DNA from: Planctomycetaceae bacterium
GTDB lineage: Bacteria > Planctomycetota > Planctomycetia > Pirellulales > Pirellulaceae
NCBI GenBank assembly: GCA_002726245.1
Contig: PBSM01000041.1
Location: 1-64,000 of the forward strand
Direction: 5' to 3'
Length of the DNA: 64,000 nucleotides
Below are positions 55,159-64,000 of the stretch, in pieces. Under the pieces are notes generated by a model. The model searched no databases. It worked only from the letters and a program-made list of their open reading frames with translations, and was not told where the DNA came from. Numbering within the stretch: position 1 is the stretch's first letter; every line of letters begins with the position of its first letter. The position numbers and the translations under genes were made by a program.

Positions 55159-56217
55159 TCAGAATGCTCGTGCCGGGTAGCCTTGCGCGCTACTCGCGAT
55201 CCGCCACACGCCTCGCCGATCCGGCGCCGTGCCGTCACATGCTTCGTAGAACATGCGAAAGCTCGCTCGATTCCCAGTGCCCAACTGACTCCAAATCACG
55301 CACATCTCGGAACACTTCGCCGCGTCCCATGCCTTGGGACCCGGTGAGACGACTGGATCAGATGCCTTCTGCCAATGCAGACCGTCCTGTGAGGCAGCCG
55401 TCAGAATGTTAGCTCGCGTTGGTTCGCTGTAACCCGCGTAGTACATCCGATAGCTGCCGTTCTTCAGACAAAGGATCTCCGGCGCAAACGCCGTGTAGCG
55501 ATCGAAAGGCTGGTCCGGAGCGACGCGGACTCCGGGCTCCTGCTCGAAAGTAACGCCATCGTCGGACACGGCGCTGATGATTCCTCTGCCTCGCTCGCTG
55601 CAATACAGTCGGCATCGTCCGTCGTCGAGGAAGATAATGCGAGGTGACGAAAGGCTGCGTTCACTCAGTTCGAATCGCGATCCTGCCTCGGCGGTCCAAA
55701 GTAAGCCGTCGTTGGAAACGGCGCTGCGGATCGAGTTCTGTTGAGATTGCGGTCCTTCGCAGCATTCATAGTACATGCGAAGCCGGCCACCGCCGTCGGC
55801 CGATGGTACGACCTCCGATGAGACAACGCGAAAGTCGCCGGCACCTCCTTCCTGCGGCAAGAGCCGCGCCCCGGGCTCGGGGGGCCATGTCATGCCGTCC
55901 GAAGACGTGGCACTAAGGATTCGCGATGTCGCGTTGTCGTAGTCGTTCGCGCCCGCTGGGAATCCGGCACGCGGCAGGATCTGGGTGTAGTACATTCGGT
56001 AGCCGCCGCTTGGCAGAGCCACAACGCGAGGGCAAACCGCGCCGCACACTCCCGTACGTTCTGCTTCCGCCGGCCACTGCGCGTCCGGCGCAGGATCAAT
56101 GTCACTGTCGGGCGGAGCGTCAATCGCGATCGAATCGCTTATCCATGAAGTGCCTGGGTCACAAGGGACGGTATGCACCAACGGCGATGGAGAGTCAGAT
56201 TGAGTCAAATCGATCAT
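55159..56217 (-). CDS. Glycosidase-like five-bladed beta-propeller protein (GH43/GH32-like)
   Basis: This 352-residue protein has repeated blades of the form GGYRMYYTQ, GRLRMYYECCEG, GRCRLYCSERG, GSYRMYYAGYS and FRMFYEACDG, alternating with SSDGMTW, SNDGLLWTAEAG, SDDGVTFEQEPG and SQDGLHWQKASD. This is the pattern of glycoside hydrolase family 43/32/130-like propellers. The acidic catalytic set cannot be assigned with certainty. No signal peptide is visible, so the location is unclear. ATG 56217 lies two bases after the stop of the sialidase gene, with GGGAG upstream, so the two are an operon. Part of it (55772-55849) is duplicated in inverted form in the sialidase gene. Confidence 0.8.
   Translation of the reverse strand: MIDLTQSDSPSPLVHTVPCDPGTSWISDSIAIDAPPDSDIDPAPDAQWPAEAERTGVCGAVCPRVVALPSGGYRMYYTQILPRAGFPAGANDYDNATSRILSATSSDGMTWPPEPGARLLPQEGGAGDFRVVSSEVVPSADGGGRLRMYYECCEGPQSQQNSIRSAVSNDGLLWTAEAGSRFELSERSLSSPRIIFLDDGRCRLYCSERGRGIISAVSDDGVTFEQEPGVRVAPDQPFDRYTAFAPEILCLKNGSYRMYYAGYSEPTRANILTAASQDGLHWQKASDPVVSPGPKAWDAAKCSEMCVIWSQLGTGNRASFRMFYEACDGTAPDRRGVWRIASSAQGYPARAF
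55772..55849. repeat. 78-bp segment duplicated in inverted orientation at 57406-57483
   Basis: This segment and the reverse complement of 57406-57483 differ at only three of 78 positions; the first 44 bases are identical. Here it codes, on the minus strand, for native propeller sequence (DFRVVSSEVVPSADGGGRLR), so this copy looks like the source. Confidence 0.9.
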
Positions 56218-56219
56218 GA

Positions 56220-57503
56220 CTACTCCCGCTCCTTCCGCAGTCGGAACGAGTCCAAGACGATCGACTGGTCGCTCTTCCCAAACGCATCGTCACCGCCGAC
56301 GTGTCCAAAGACGAAGATGCGACCGTCGGCGGCCTGGATCGCGCGCGGATAGTAGGCCGTTCCCGGCACTGCAAACTTGTTCCATGTCTTGCCAGCATCC
56401 GCCGTCCAGTGGATGCCGCTTGTGGCGACGTGCAGAATCGGTCCCTCGCGCGTGGCCAACACGTCTGGGTGACCGCTGTGTGGAAAGGGCGCGGGGCCGA
56501 CATCACCGGGGCTCCACGTGTCGCCCACCTTCTTTAGCACTCCCTGCCAACGCACTTCCCGGCCACCGGCCACCGGATGGACACGACGGAAGACACACAG
56601 CAGATCGCCGTTGGGCAGTTCCGCCGCGTCAAACTCCTCGCCTCCCCAGTTCTGGCGATGCTCCGTGGGCACGACGGCGATCGGTCCGGTCCACGTCTTG
56701 CCATTATCACTGGAGACCATCAGCAATGGCTCGAACAGACCGTTGTACTCGGCTCGCGTGCGGCTGTTCGCGGGAACCTGGGCGACGCCACCGATAGCGA
56801 TCAACCGACCATCGCTCAACACGCGAAGTCGCTTGGGCCAGGCCGAGTATTTCGCTGGATCCAACAGCACCTCCGGCTTGCCCCACGTCTTCGAGCCGTC
56901 GGTCGATCGCTCCAGGTAACCCGTCTTCGGCAACTCGGGATTGTAGGGAAGGTAGTATCCCCAGACTCCACGGATGATGGTTCCGTTGGGCAATGCCGTT
57001 TGGGCTTCACCAGTGATGCCGTTCATGCACGACTTAAACGGGTCGGCACTCACCTGCTCCCACGTCTTGCCCGCGTCGGTCGAACGGAGATGAACGTTGC
57101 GTAGGTCGAGTCCCGTCATGTCATACCCCGGGCGACCTGGCGGCGGCCACGACAATTGATGCTGCACTTCTTTAGGTGCGCGAGGGCGTCCATCCACGGA
57201 ACCAGTTGCTTGAGTGAAGCTGACCATCAAACTGCCGTCGGGCATTGTCCAGGCTCCCGCCCAACTCGTGAAACCAGGTGTTTGCGGCGAGTGATAGATG
57301 GTCCGCCGCGCGTGCTCGACGGCGGAGAACTGGTCTTCGGCCTGCACGCCGATGGCGGAGCAGAACGCGACGGCGATGACCGCTAAAACCGCAGAGATGC
57401 TCGGTAGGAGGTGCAGGCGACTTTCGCGTTGTTTCATCCGAGGTCGTACCATCGGCCGACGGCGGTGGCCGGCTTCGCATGTAAAAGATCGAGTCGTATT
57501 CAT
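56220..57503 (-). CDS. Secreted sialidase-like exo-glycosidase
   Basis: This protein of up to 427 residues is a six-bladed sialidase-fold propeller. Asp boxes are clear: RSTDAGKTWE, RSTDGSKTWG, VSSDNGKTWT and WTADAGKTWN. An RIP-like arginine motif is not obvious, so the substrate is uncertain. The signal peptide is LLPSISAVLAVIAVAFCSAIGVQA. The start may be ATG 57503 or ATG 57437; the latter gives a normal signal peptide beginning MKQRESRLH. The N-terminal coding segment (57406-57483) is an inverted copy of part of the neighbouring gene. It is followed two bases later by the GH43-like gene. Confidence 0.88.
   Translation of the reverse strand: MNTTRSFTCEAGHRRRPMVRPRMKQRESRLHLLPSISAVLAVIAVAFCSAIGVQAEDQFSAVEHARRTIYHSPQTPGFTSWAGAWTMPDGSLMVSFTQATGSVDGRPRAPKEVQHQLSWPPPGRPGYDMTGLDLRNVHLRSTDAGKTWEQVSADPFKSCMNGITGEAQTALPNGTIIRGVWGYYLPYNPELPKTGYLERSTDGSKTWGKPEVLLDPAKYSAWPKRLRVLSDGRLIAIGGVAQVPANSRTRAEYNGLFEPLLMVSSDNGKTWTGPIAVVPTEHRQNWGGEEFDAAELPNGDLLCVFRRVHPVAGGREVRWQGVLKKVGDTWSPGDVGPAPFPHSGHPDVLATREGPILHVATSGIHWTADAGKTWNKFAVPGTAYYPRAIQAADGRIFVFGHVGGDDAFGKSDQSIVLDSFRLRKERE
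57406..57483. repeat. Inverted copy of 55772-55849 forming the sialidase N-terminus
   Basis: See 55772-55849. Here the antisense of the propeller-gene segment is read as the first codons of the sialidase gene, including the n-region of its signal peptide and the candidate start ATG at 57437. Confidence 0.9.
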
Positions 57504-57605
57504 GAGTCTTCTGGTTCCTTCGTAAGTTAGGACCGTTCCTAAGTGGCATAGGCTTTCAGCCTGTGAGTTGCTTAACGACAGCCAGTGCTTACGTTACTTC
57601 GTTGG

Positions 57606-57774
57606 ACAGCGCCACTTGGGCTCAAAGCTAGCGTGGTGAAGTCCGTAGCAGTTCGTCGTTTAACCCGTGGTCGAAGGCTAGGCAGCACGGCAAACTATCC
57701 TAGCCTTCGGCCACGGGTTAAGCGACTCATCCTAAACAACTCACGTGTGCTATCACGCCGCAAAGTGGCGCTGT
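57606..57774. repeat. Nested inverted-repeat element
   Basis: Inner arms 57660-57682 and 57699-57721 pair over 23 bases with one mismatch (TTAACCCGTGGyCGAAGGC core). Outer arms ACAGCGCCACTT (57606-57617) and AAGTGGCGCTGT (57763-57774) pair perfectly. AGGTGGCGCTGT recurs at about 60741-60752. It occupies most of the 430-bp gap between two leftward genes; no gene was seen in that gap. Confidence 0.85.
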
Positions 57775-57933
57775 TCAATTAGGAACGAAGCAAAAACCAA
57801 ACCGGAATCCTGTTTAGAAATCGCGAGGCGATGATTTCCGAGTCTTGTCCCGAAGGGACAAACTCTCTGACCAAGATGCTGGATCAATCTCGACTTCACT
57901 CCTTATTGAGTGATGCGAGCGCCCGTCGCAAAG

Positions 57934-60564
57934 CTAGGAATGATTCCAAGCTGCAGCGACATCTTCCGAGAGAGCGGTGAGATCGAAAGAATCGAACAAC
58001 TCCTCAAGTTCTTCGGAGGCATCGCTGGTTATTGCCCAGTTGGCCTTCTCTTCAGGGATGCCTAGTTCGGCAAAGGCACGAACCACGTCCTGAGCGCCTG
58101 CGAGGGGTTGAGAGGGAGGTTCCGACTCGGGACGAGCCTGCTCGGCAGTCGCATTGTGAGACGCAAGAGGCACGAATGACATGCTCGGCGCACGCGTCGC
58201 GAGGATCGCTTCCGAACCGGTGTTTTCGGCGAGGTGCTCGCCCGTAGCTTCCGACTCCGGTTCGCCACCGCTGCTAATGAAGTTGATCACAATCAACGCA
58301 TCAATTGGTGCGACGAATCCATCGCCGTTCACATCAACGAACGGTGGAGGCACGTCCGCACTCGTCAGGGTGTGGGAACCTTCCGTATTCAGGATATTGA
58401 TGATTTGCAAAGCGTCGATTGGCGATACGAAGGTGTCGTTGTTGACGTCGTGAACGTTAGCGGGATTCTGCCAGGTATTACTTGAGGCAATGAAGCCGAA
58501 GTCTATTTGGACGGCCTCGCCAGCGGCCACGTCAACCGTCTGGATTGAGCCGTTGGTCGCCTGCGATCCGTTTGGCACAAGCATTTCGACGCGGTAGGTG
58601 CCCGGCGGCAAATAGGGGATCGAATACGCGCCATTCGCGTCGGTCATGGCCGTCGCTTCCGGACCGAACCGCAAGTTGTCGAACAACGGCGAAGTGTCGG
58701 CATAGCCCCGTGCGATCGCGTACGCGATCTCTGGCGTCGCACGACTGACAGTCATCGTTTCCGATTCGCCTTCGGCCAAGGCCGCCGTGGTGTAACGATC
58801 GAGAAGATTATCGTTGGCATCATAAACGTCCAGACGTCCGTACTCGGAAGCCGCATTGCTTTGCGCGTCGATGCTGATAGTGGTGACCGGCGAAGCGAAG
58901 TCGATCCGCAGTTGCCGTGAGTTGGATGTCCACTCATTTGAGTAGATCCCGCAACTCGAGTTTCCTTGCTGGAACGTGCAAGCACTGAAGACGTTGTTGC
59001 CGTTGACCGAACGGACAAACACCTCCGCATCTGCGACCGCTCCGCCAATAGCTGTCAGCGTGGCACCAGCCACAACGTTGCTAACGGCTGTGTTTTGCGA
59101 ATGGTCATCGGGATTCAAATGCGATGCCAGGGTGATCGGCTGACTGCCTGCGTCCACAAGTCGCACCATGCGACCGGCAAGACCCGACTCGCCCGTTTCA
59201 AACCCTCCGTCTTGATCGGCATCGGAGAAAGCGAAGCCGTTCAGGCCCGGCATCAGAGTCGTTGCCGTACGTACCAGCGTTCCTTGAAAGACGGGTGACG
59301 TTACACCTGTGACATCATCGATCGTTCGGAATTCGATCGTGTTGGCGGAGGCAGGGACGCCGATCGAAAGGTCGATCGACGCCCTGTAGGCATCGTACAC
59401 CGCACCCGTCTGCCACGCGCCGCCATCGATGCGATACTCAGCTCGGCTGACGTTATTAATTGTAATGTCGCTCTGCATGCTTTCGGTCGCCGAAGCGCTG
59501 ATCCGCGGATTCAAATTCGGTAGCGTCTGGACCGACGACTCGCCACGGAAGCGGTAAAGGCCTGTCGCCGGGTCATACTCGCCCGTGCCCGACAGTGTGT
59601 GCGGGACGTCCAGCACGTCGAAGACACCGTCCCCATCCGAGTCTCGCCAGCCGAGCATCTCCAGAGAGGACTGCGCACTTGTCTGTTGCTGAAACGCGTC
59701 ACACAACAGCCCGCCGCCTTCACCGCAGGCCCCGCGATCCATGATACTGGGCGCGCGATTCTGCTGGCCCGACGTGAACACTGGATTGTTAAAGGCATTC
59801 TCGTTCTGCGTGTTGTAATAGCCGCGGGTGGCCGTGTAACTGCTGCCGCTATTCTGATACTCGTCCAGTGCCCAGAAGATATGCCCGGTTTCGTGAGTGA
59901 TCGTGCTGGCCGGGCGGCTGGCGAGGGTTACCAGAAACAGACCGCCAGGGAAGGCGAACGCTCGATCGAGCCCGCCTGGCGCGAAGCGATGATCGGAATC
60001 GTTCTCGTCGTTGATGACAAAGATCGTAAAGCCCCAATTGGCATTGTTCGCTTCGCGTGCCTGATTGTTGAAGTCGCGGACGTCGGTCGTGAAGAAACCG
60101 GTCGTCGTCTCCAGTTGAGGCCGAAGAAAGTCATAGATCCAGAACTGATAGTCCGTGGACGGACGCGTGATCGGCTCGTAAGGCGTCGGGACGGGGTTGT
60201 CGGCGTACGTGAAGTCGATGTTGAAGTTGAGATGATGCTTGTCGGTGATGCCAGCCAGCGTATCGACCCACCAATCCAAGCCCTCCGTTACCTTTGCCTT
60301 GACTGCATTCTTGCTCGAGTCGGTCCACGTCTCGGAATTGTCATTCAGAAAGCTGAGGTCGTTGGGGTCGTCACTCGACTCCATGAGCACGACGGTCACC
60401 TGCACATCACCGAGAAGAAACTCAGCGGTATCCTGAGGCAGCGCTCCGAAAGGTGTCGCCGTCATCGGCAACCGAGGCTCCAGTGGCTCAACGAAGGGCC
60501 GGCAACGCGCGTGCGAACCGCGTCGTTTGCGACATGTGCTTTCGGCTCGCTTCTTCTTAGCCAT
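57934..60564 (-). CDS. Surface metallopeptidase with SdrD_B-like and dockerin domains
   Basis: This 876-residue protein starts with a basic stretch and FVEPLEPRLPM, the LEPRL-type export motif of large planctomycete surface proteins. A zincin-type peptidase domain follows with HETGH at 224-228 in TITHETGHIFWALDEY. The middle carries a Cna-B/SdrD-like segment (GLNGFAFSDADQDGGFETGESGLAGRMVRLVD, ANGAYSIPYLPPGTYRVEM) and a segment with several cysteines. Near the C-terminus a planctomycete-type dockerin pair binds calcium (HDVNNDTFVSPIDALQIINIL, VDVNGDGFVAPIDALIVINFI). A Pro/Glu-rich linker and an acidic helix end the protein. It is likely secreted and attached through the dockerin; its substrate is unknown. 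Confidence 0.88.
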   Translation of the reverse strand: MAKKKRAESTCRKRRGSHARCRPFVEPLEPRLPMTATPFGALPQDTAEFLLGDVQVTVVLMESSDDPNDLSFLNDNSETWTDSSKNAVKAKVTEGLDWWVDTLAGITDKHHLNFNIDFTYADNPVPTPYEPITRPSTDYQFWIYDFLRPQLETTTGFFTTDVRDFNNQAREANNANWGFTIFVINDENDSDHRFAPGGLDRAFAFPGGLFLVTLASRPASTITHETGHIFWALDEYQNSGSSYTATRGYYNTQNENAFNNPVFTSGQQNRAPSIMDRGACGEGGGLLCDAFQQQTSAQSSLEMLGWRDSDGDGVFDVLDVPHTLSGTGEYDPATGLYRFRGESSVQTLPNLNPRISASATESMQSDITINNVSRAEYRIDGGAWQTGAVYDAYRASIDLSIGVPASANTIEFRTIDDVTGVTSPVFQGTLVRTATTLMPGLNGFAFSDADQDGGFETGESGLAGRMVRLVDAGSQPITLASHLNPDDHSQNTAVSNVVAGATLTAIGGAVADAEVFVRSVNGNNVFSACTFQQGNSSCGIYSNEWTSNSRQLRIDFASPVTTISIDAQSNAASEYGRLDVYDANDNLLDRYTTAALAEGESETMTVSRATPEIAYAIARGYADTSPLFDNLRFGPEATAMTDANGAYSIPYLPPGTYRVEMLVPNGSQATNGSIQTVDVAAGEAVQIDFGFIASSNTWQNPANVHDVNNDTFVSPIDALQIINILNTEGSHTLTSADVPPPFVDVNGDGFVAPIDALIVINFISSGGEPESEATGEHLAENTGSEAILATRAPSMSFVPLASHNATAEQARPESEPPSQPLAGAQDVVRAFAELGIPEEKANWAITSDASEELEELFDSFDLTALSEDVAAAWNHS

Positions 60565-60790
60565 CGAATGGGCCTGTTGTTCCGGAACGGTTGATAGGAG
60601 AACCGCTACACAGCGAGAAACTGCCTATCTCGATGATAGTCCCGAAGTCCAAATCCCTCAACGATTTGGCGCTCGCCGCGAAGCCGTGCATCTGCATCGC
60701 CGTCGGCTGCACCGATTCCAGCGGTTATGGCAAGCTCAAGGTGGCGCTGTCCAACTACCCAAGATTCCCGTTTAGTTGTCACTTCGTCCC

Positions 60791-63700
60791 TTAGCTCAGC
60801 AGCATGCCGCAATAGCCGACGACGCGACTCTTGTCGCCGCTGGTGTCGGCACTAGTTGAATAGGCGACGCGCGTCGCTTTCTTCAAGCCGTTCGCCTCTT
60901 TGACGGCTTCCATGATCATGACGGCAGGCAGCACACCGCACATGCTGATCTGATTCTCGATGCAAGTTGAGAGAAGTTTCTCAGCGTCGAGCGTCTCCAT
61001 CGCGTCCATCGCCATTTCGTCAAGTCGTCGATTCTCTTCGTCGGTCGCATAGTGGTTCATGTCGCTGGAGATCACGAGCAACACTTCGTCGTCTCGTTCG
61101 CTCAGCACTTTCGCCAACCCCGCAGCAAACTCACGGCAGCGCTCGAGGCTTCCGCCGCCAATCGTGATGCCAACGACTTTGGCTTCAGGATTCAGCTTCG
61201 CAATGAACGGCAGTTCGACTTCGATCCCGTGCTCACCTTGATGCGCCGCGGCGTCCATCTGCAAGCCGGGGATGGCATCACACAACTGTTGGCCCAATTC
61301 TCGATCCGATTTCACCTCGCCGCCGGGAATCGCCCAGGCGTCATGCGGCGCAACGGCCCACTCCACACCCAGGCGTGTATGCTTTGGGCCGATGATGATC
61401 ATCGTGTCTGGGATCTTGATCTTGGAGAAAACTTCACCGGCGATCTTGCCCGAGTACTGTAGGCCGGCATGAGGAACCATGATCGCCGGAACTGTCTTCT
61501 TCCGTTTCTTCTCGTCGAGAAAGCCATCGATCATCTTCGCGAGTTCCTCGGCGTCCGCCGGATAGAAGCGACCAGCAACGGCTGCCGGGCGAGTATCGCC
61601 GCCGACGACGGGCTTCGGAGCATTGCTAACGGTGATTGCTGGATCAGTCGATTGCGCCGCAAAGCTGAAGATGTTCGCGGCGTCCGTGTTGAAGACGTTA
61701 GCTGCTTCTTGCGCTACGGCCAACAATTCCTCCGCGGACTTCTCAGGGTCATATACCCAAGCAGACTTATTGCCTTTCATGACCATCAGCGCACGCTTCT
61801 TGGGATCGATTCCCCGCAAATCGGGTTCAGCAACTGTCCCGTGCATCGCCGGATCGTGGAGAATGGACAGCGCGATAGTCACGTTCGGTGACGACAAACG
61901 AATCTGCCCCGACTTGAAGGCGTTCGCCGCCGCTTCGCACAGCTTGTAGGCGGTCGATTGCAATGGAGTGCCTGGTCGCAGCGACAGGTTGAAGAAGTTA
62001 ATCGCTTGGTCCGTTCCAGCCGCTTTGACGGTTAACGCGACGCCATTCGCCGTGCCGTCGGAAACGCCCGGGATGTAATAGCTGGGCGTTGCGCCTTGGA
62101 CAATTGCTCCGATGTTCGCTCCACAGTGAGCCATTACCGATTTCAACTCTTGTTCGTTGAGGATCGGGGTTGCTTCCTTGAGGTCTTCCAAAGAATCCGG
62201 ATCGAATTCACCAGGGATTGCCACGTCTTCAAACTTTTGAATCTGGGCCGCGTCTTCCTTCCAAGCCGCTGGTGGGAGACCGGCTTTGCGGCAGACCTGC
62301 TGCAAGAATTCTTCCGCATTGTAACCTTGTTCCGTCGCGACGGTCGGCAGAAGCAGACCTGCGTTCTGTCCGCACGAGATCTGTAAGCCGTGCCTTCCAA
62401 CTTCCACGGCACCGATGCGATCTTCGCCGTTCTCTGTGATTTCCTGGAAGCCGAAGAGGAGTTGTACGTTGACTTCTAGATGAGGCAACTCCGTCGTTGA
62501 TATCGTAGGCAGTCGAGCATCTTCTTTCGCTGTTCGCGTCGCTGACTGGCTGAGAGCGGTCCCGAGTGGCATCGATCGACCGAGTGCTCCACAGCAGGCT
62601 CGCAAACGCCCTTGCCGCTTCAGTGTGACGAAGGCTCCCATGACTGTCTTGTCTGCAGAGCCGGCCAGCGTTGGATCGGAGATACGGCTTTGTCGGCCCT
62701 GAATCGCCGAAGCCATGATCTCGCAGGCAGCCTTGTGGATCAACGTTTTCTGCTCATCGGTCAGCTTGGGTCGTTGAGCTTCGAGACGGGCGGAAGCGCC
62801 CTCGGGTGGAGATGCGGTCGACATCGATTTCGGCTCCTGTTCTCGTTCGGGTTCGACGGGAGTCTGAATGATTGGCAAGGGACTAGCGAACTTCGACATC
62901 TGGACGGGCAAACGCCGGCGGCCCCAACTGCCGGGTGTCTCCTCAAACACTCCCGCAATCTGCGCGCCGCAGTGACCGCACTTGTCATGGTCCAGATGAT
63001 ATTCGCCCAGTTCGTACCAATTTCGTTGTATGAGCAGCCCGTCGCACGAAGGGCAGTAAGTGCTTTGATGAACGACGTCGTTGACATTGCCGACGTAGAC
63101 AAAACGCAACCCTTGTTGCAAAGCGACCTCACGAGCCTTAATCAGCGTCTCGGGAGGCGTATTTCCACGGTCCTTCATCCGGAAATCAGGGTGAAACGCC
63201 GTAAAGTGGACCGGCACCGTGCCACCGACTCGTTCCAAGATCCAATCGCTCATCTCGCGGATCTCGTCCATCCCATCGTTCGCATCCGGGATGACCAGGT
63301 TCGTCAGCTCGAACCAAACGTTCGTCTCGTTCTTCAGCCACTCGATCGTGTCGAGGACCGGCTGCAGATGCGAATACGTAATCTTGTGATAGAACTCCTC
63401 GCTGAACGACTTCAGATCGATGTTCGCCGCATCCATGTACTCATAGAACGGAGCGCGAGCCGCCGGCGAAATGTAAGCGGCCGTGACCGCCACATTTTTG
63501 ATTCCGGCCTCGCGACATGCCTTCGCGGTGTCAATCGCGTACTCAGCCCAGATAACGGGATCGTTGTAGGTGTATGCGACACTACGGCACTCGAAGTGTG
63601 TCACCGCTTCCGTGATTGCTTCGGGGCCGGCAAGTTCACTTAGTCGTTCGACCTCACGGGACTTCGAGATATCCCAGTTCTGGCAGAACTTGCAACCGAG

Positions 63701-64000
63701 ATTGCAGCCAGCGGTGCCGAACGAAAGAACGCTCGTGCCCGGCAGGAAGTGATTGAGCGGCTTCTTCTCAATAGGATCGATGCAGAAGCCAGTGCTGCGA
63801 CCGTACGTCGTCAGCATCATGTCGCCATCGACGTTCTGACGCACGAAGCAGAAGCCGCGGTCTCCCGGCTTCATGTTGCATGCCCGAGGGCAAAGATCGC
63901 AGATGATCCGTCCATCCCCTTCGGGTGCGTCATGCCACCAGCCGCCAGGGTACAAGCCGTCCGAGCGTAGTCCGGTTTGCGATGGTAAGTCGATGCTTCG
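60791..64000 (-). CDS. AmmeMemoRadiSam fusion: radical SAM, AMMECR1 and MEMO domains (5' end outside window)
   Basis: The frame is open from 60791 to the window edge, so the start lies beyond 64000; a TTG at 63955 is only an internal candidate. Counted from 63955, an N-terminal cysteine cluster (CDLCPRACNMKPGDRGFC) precedes the radical SAM 4Fe-4S motif C84-x3-C88-x2-C91 (GCNLGCKFCQNW). The SAM domain ends in a zinc-ribbon-like segment (YCPSCDG, CGHCG). A linker leads to AMMECR1 (about 400-590: GAFVTLKRQGRLRACCGALG), a further region of about 180 residues partly resembling AMMECR1, and a MEMO domain (about 785-1054: VPHAGLQYSGKIAG, GPKHTRLG, EHGIEVELPFI, SSDMNHYA, CGVLPAVM). In many genomes these are separate genes of one system of unknown function. 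Confidence 0.93.
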   Translation of the reverse strand, partial: RSIDLPSQTGLRSDGLYPGGWWHDAPEGDGRIICDLCPRACNMKPGDRGFCFVRQNVDGDMMLTTYGRSTGFCIDPIEKKPLNHFLPGTSVLSFGTAGCNLGCKFCQNWDISKSREVERLSELAGPEAITEAVTHFECRSVAYTYNDPVIWAEYAIDTAKACREAGIKNVAVTAAYISPAARAPFYEYMDAANIDLKSFSEEFYHKITYSHLQPVLDTIEWLKNETNVWFELTNLVIPDANDGMDEIREMSDWILERVGGTVPVHFTAFHPDFRMKDRGNTPPETLIKAREVALQQGLRFVYVGNVNDVVHQSTYCPSCDGLLIQRNWYELGEYHLDHDKCGHCGAQIAGVFEETPGSWGRRRLPVQMSKFASPLPIIQTPVEPEREQEPKSMSTASPPEGASARLEAQRPKLTDEQKTLIHKAACEIMASAIQGRQSRISDPTLAGSADKTVMGAFVTLKRQGRLRACCGALGRSMPLGTALSQSATRTAKEDARLPTISTTELPHLEVNVQLLFGFQEITENGEDRIGAVEVGRHGLQISCGQNAGLLLPTVATEQGYNAEEFLQQVCRKAGLPPAAWKEDAAQIQKFEDVAIPGEFDPDSLEDLKEATPILNEQELKSVMAHCGANIGAIVQGATPSYYIPGVSDGTANGVALTVKAAGTDQAINFFNLSLRPGTPLQSTAYKLCEAAANAFKSGQIRLSSPNVTIALSILHDPAMHGTVAEPDLRGIDPKKRALMVMKGNKSAWVYDPEKSAEELLAVAQEAANVFNTDAANIFSFAAQSTDPAITVSNAPKPVVGGDTRPAAVAGRFYPADAEELAKMIDGFLDEKKRKKTVPAIMVPHAGLQYSGKIAGEVFSKIKIPDTMIIIGPKHTRLGVEWAVAPHDAWAIPGGEVKSDRELGQQLCDAIPGLQMDAAAHQGEHGIEVELPFIAKLNPEAKVVGITIGGGSLERCREFAAGLAKVLSERDDEVLLVISSDMNHYATDEENRRLDEMAMDAMETLDAEKLLSTCIENQISMCGVLPAVMIMEAVKEANGLKKATRVAYSTSADTSGDKSRVVGYCGMLLS

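Noticed and set aside
59599-60594. 331-codon open frame on the plus strand opposite the dockerin metallopeptidase.
   Set aside because: It mirrors a strongly supported gene in a GC-rich region, has no family-like motifs and no plausible start context; it is a shadow frame.
62612-63643. 343-codon plus-strand frame opposite the radical SAM-AMMECR1-MEMO fusion.
   Set aside because: Antisense shadow of a gene with intact catalytic motifs; no independent coding signal.

Overview
The window looks like a chromosomal segment of a planctomycete (Planctomycetota, most like Pirellulales). Several family signatures point there: paired TPR/FG-GAP/UnbV secreted proteins, a PVC-type CxxCH haem protein with HEAT repeats, DUF1501 and DUF1552 proteins, Tat-exported Gfo/Idh/MocA and SMP-30 proteins, a sialate O-acetylesterase, a surface protein with an N-terminal LEPRL motif and a planctomycete-type dockerin pair, a small NPYESP-motif membrane protein, and many short GC-rich hairpin repeats. 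No rRNA, tRNA, CRISPR array, phage or transposase gene was seen.

Layout. 1-3842: an end-joining cassette (stand-alone ATP-dependent DNA ligase, unknown protein, LigD) enclosed by ~160-bp inverted repeats. 3879-8629: FG-GAP protein and a broken HEAT/TPR protein. 9097-11257: receiver protein and FHA-GAF histidine kinase. 11.3-12.5 kb: gene remnants. 12497-17696: two large TPR/FG-GAP/UnbV proteins. 17.8-26.3 kb: a decay zone holding a coupled small membrane protein, broken Ada-like, RidA, protein kinase, sulfatase and haem-protein genes, and an intact DinB-like gene. 26486-30670: operon of sialate esterase, PQQ-type propeller and oxidoreductase. 30819-35142: a broken WD40-ROC-COR-zinc ribbon-metallophosphoesterase gene and repeats. 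35153-41854: glnS, SMP-30 protein, and interrupted rhomboid, membrane-protein and DUF1501 genes. 42172-47259: two tiny membrane genes, then a tight housekeeping cluster tpiA-secG-yicC-gmk-rpoZ-coaC-coaB. 47327-52456: pyroglutamyl peptidase, PH-like protein, M50 protease, EamA transporter and phytoene-desaturase-like oxidoreductase. 52817-55040: unknown protein, broken LamG-DUF4214-trypsin gene and a DUF1552 tail. 55159-60564: two sugar-propeller proteins in an operon and a dockerin-type metallopeptidase. 60791-64000: a radical SAM-AMMECR1-MEMO fusion running off the window end.

Most notable: (i) a LigD whose internal ligase module has lost the catalytic lysine, beside a complete separate ligase; (ii) the multidomain ROC-COR gene carrying a phosphoesterase at the effector position, decaying, with a duplicated 5' end and a trace of a second copy 22 kb away; (iii) the AmmeMemoRadiSam triple fusion; (iv) a sialidase N-terminus encoded by an inverted copy of antisense sequence from the neighbouring gene; (v) about a dozen interrupted genes clustered in blocks between intact ones. 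Many interruptions are single-base losses in short homopolymers, so sequencing or assembly error must be excluded, but several are substitution-type stops (TGG to TAG), which favours real decay. All functional statements rest on motif recognition by eye; no search was run.
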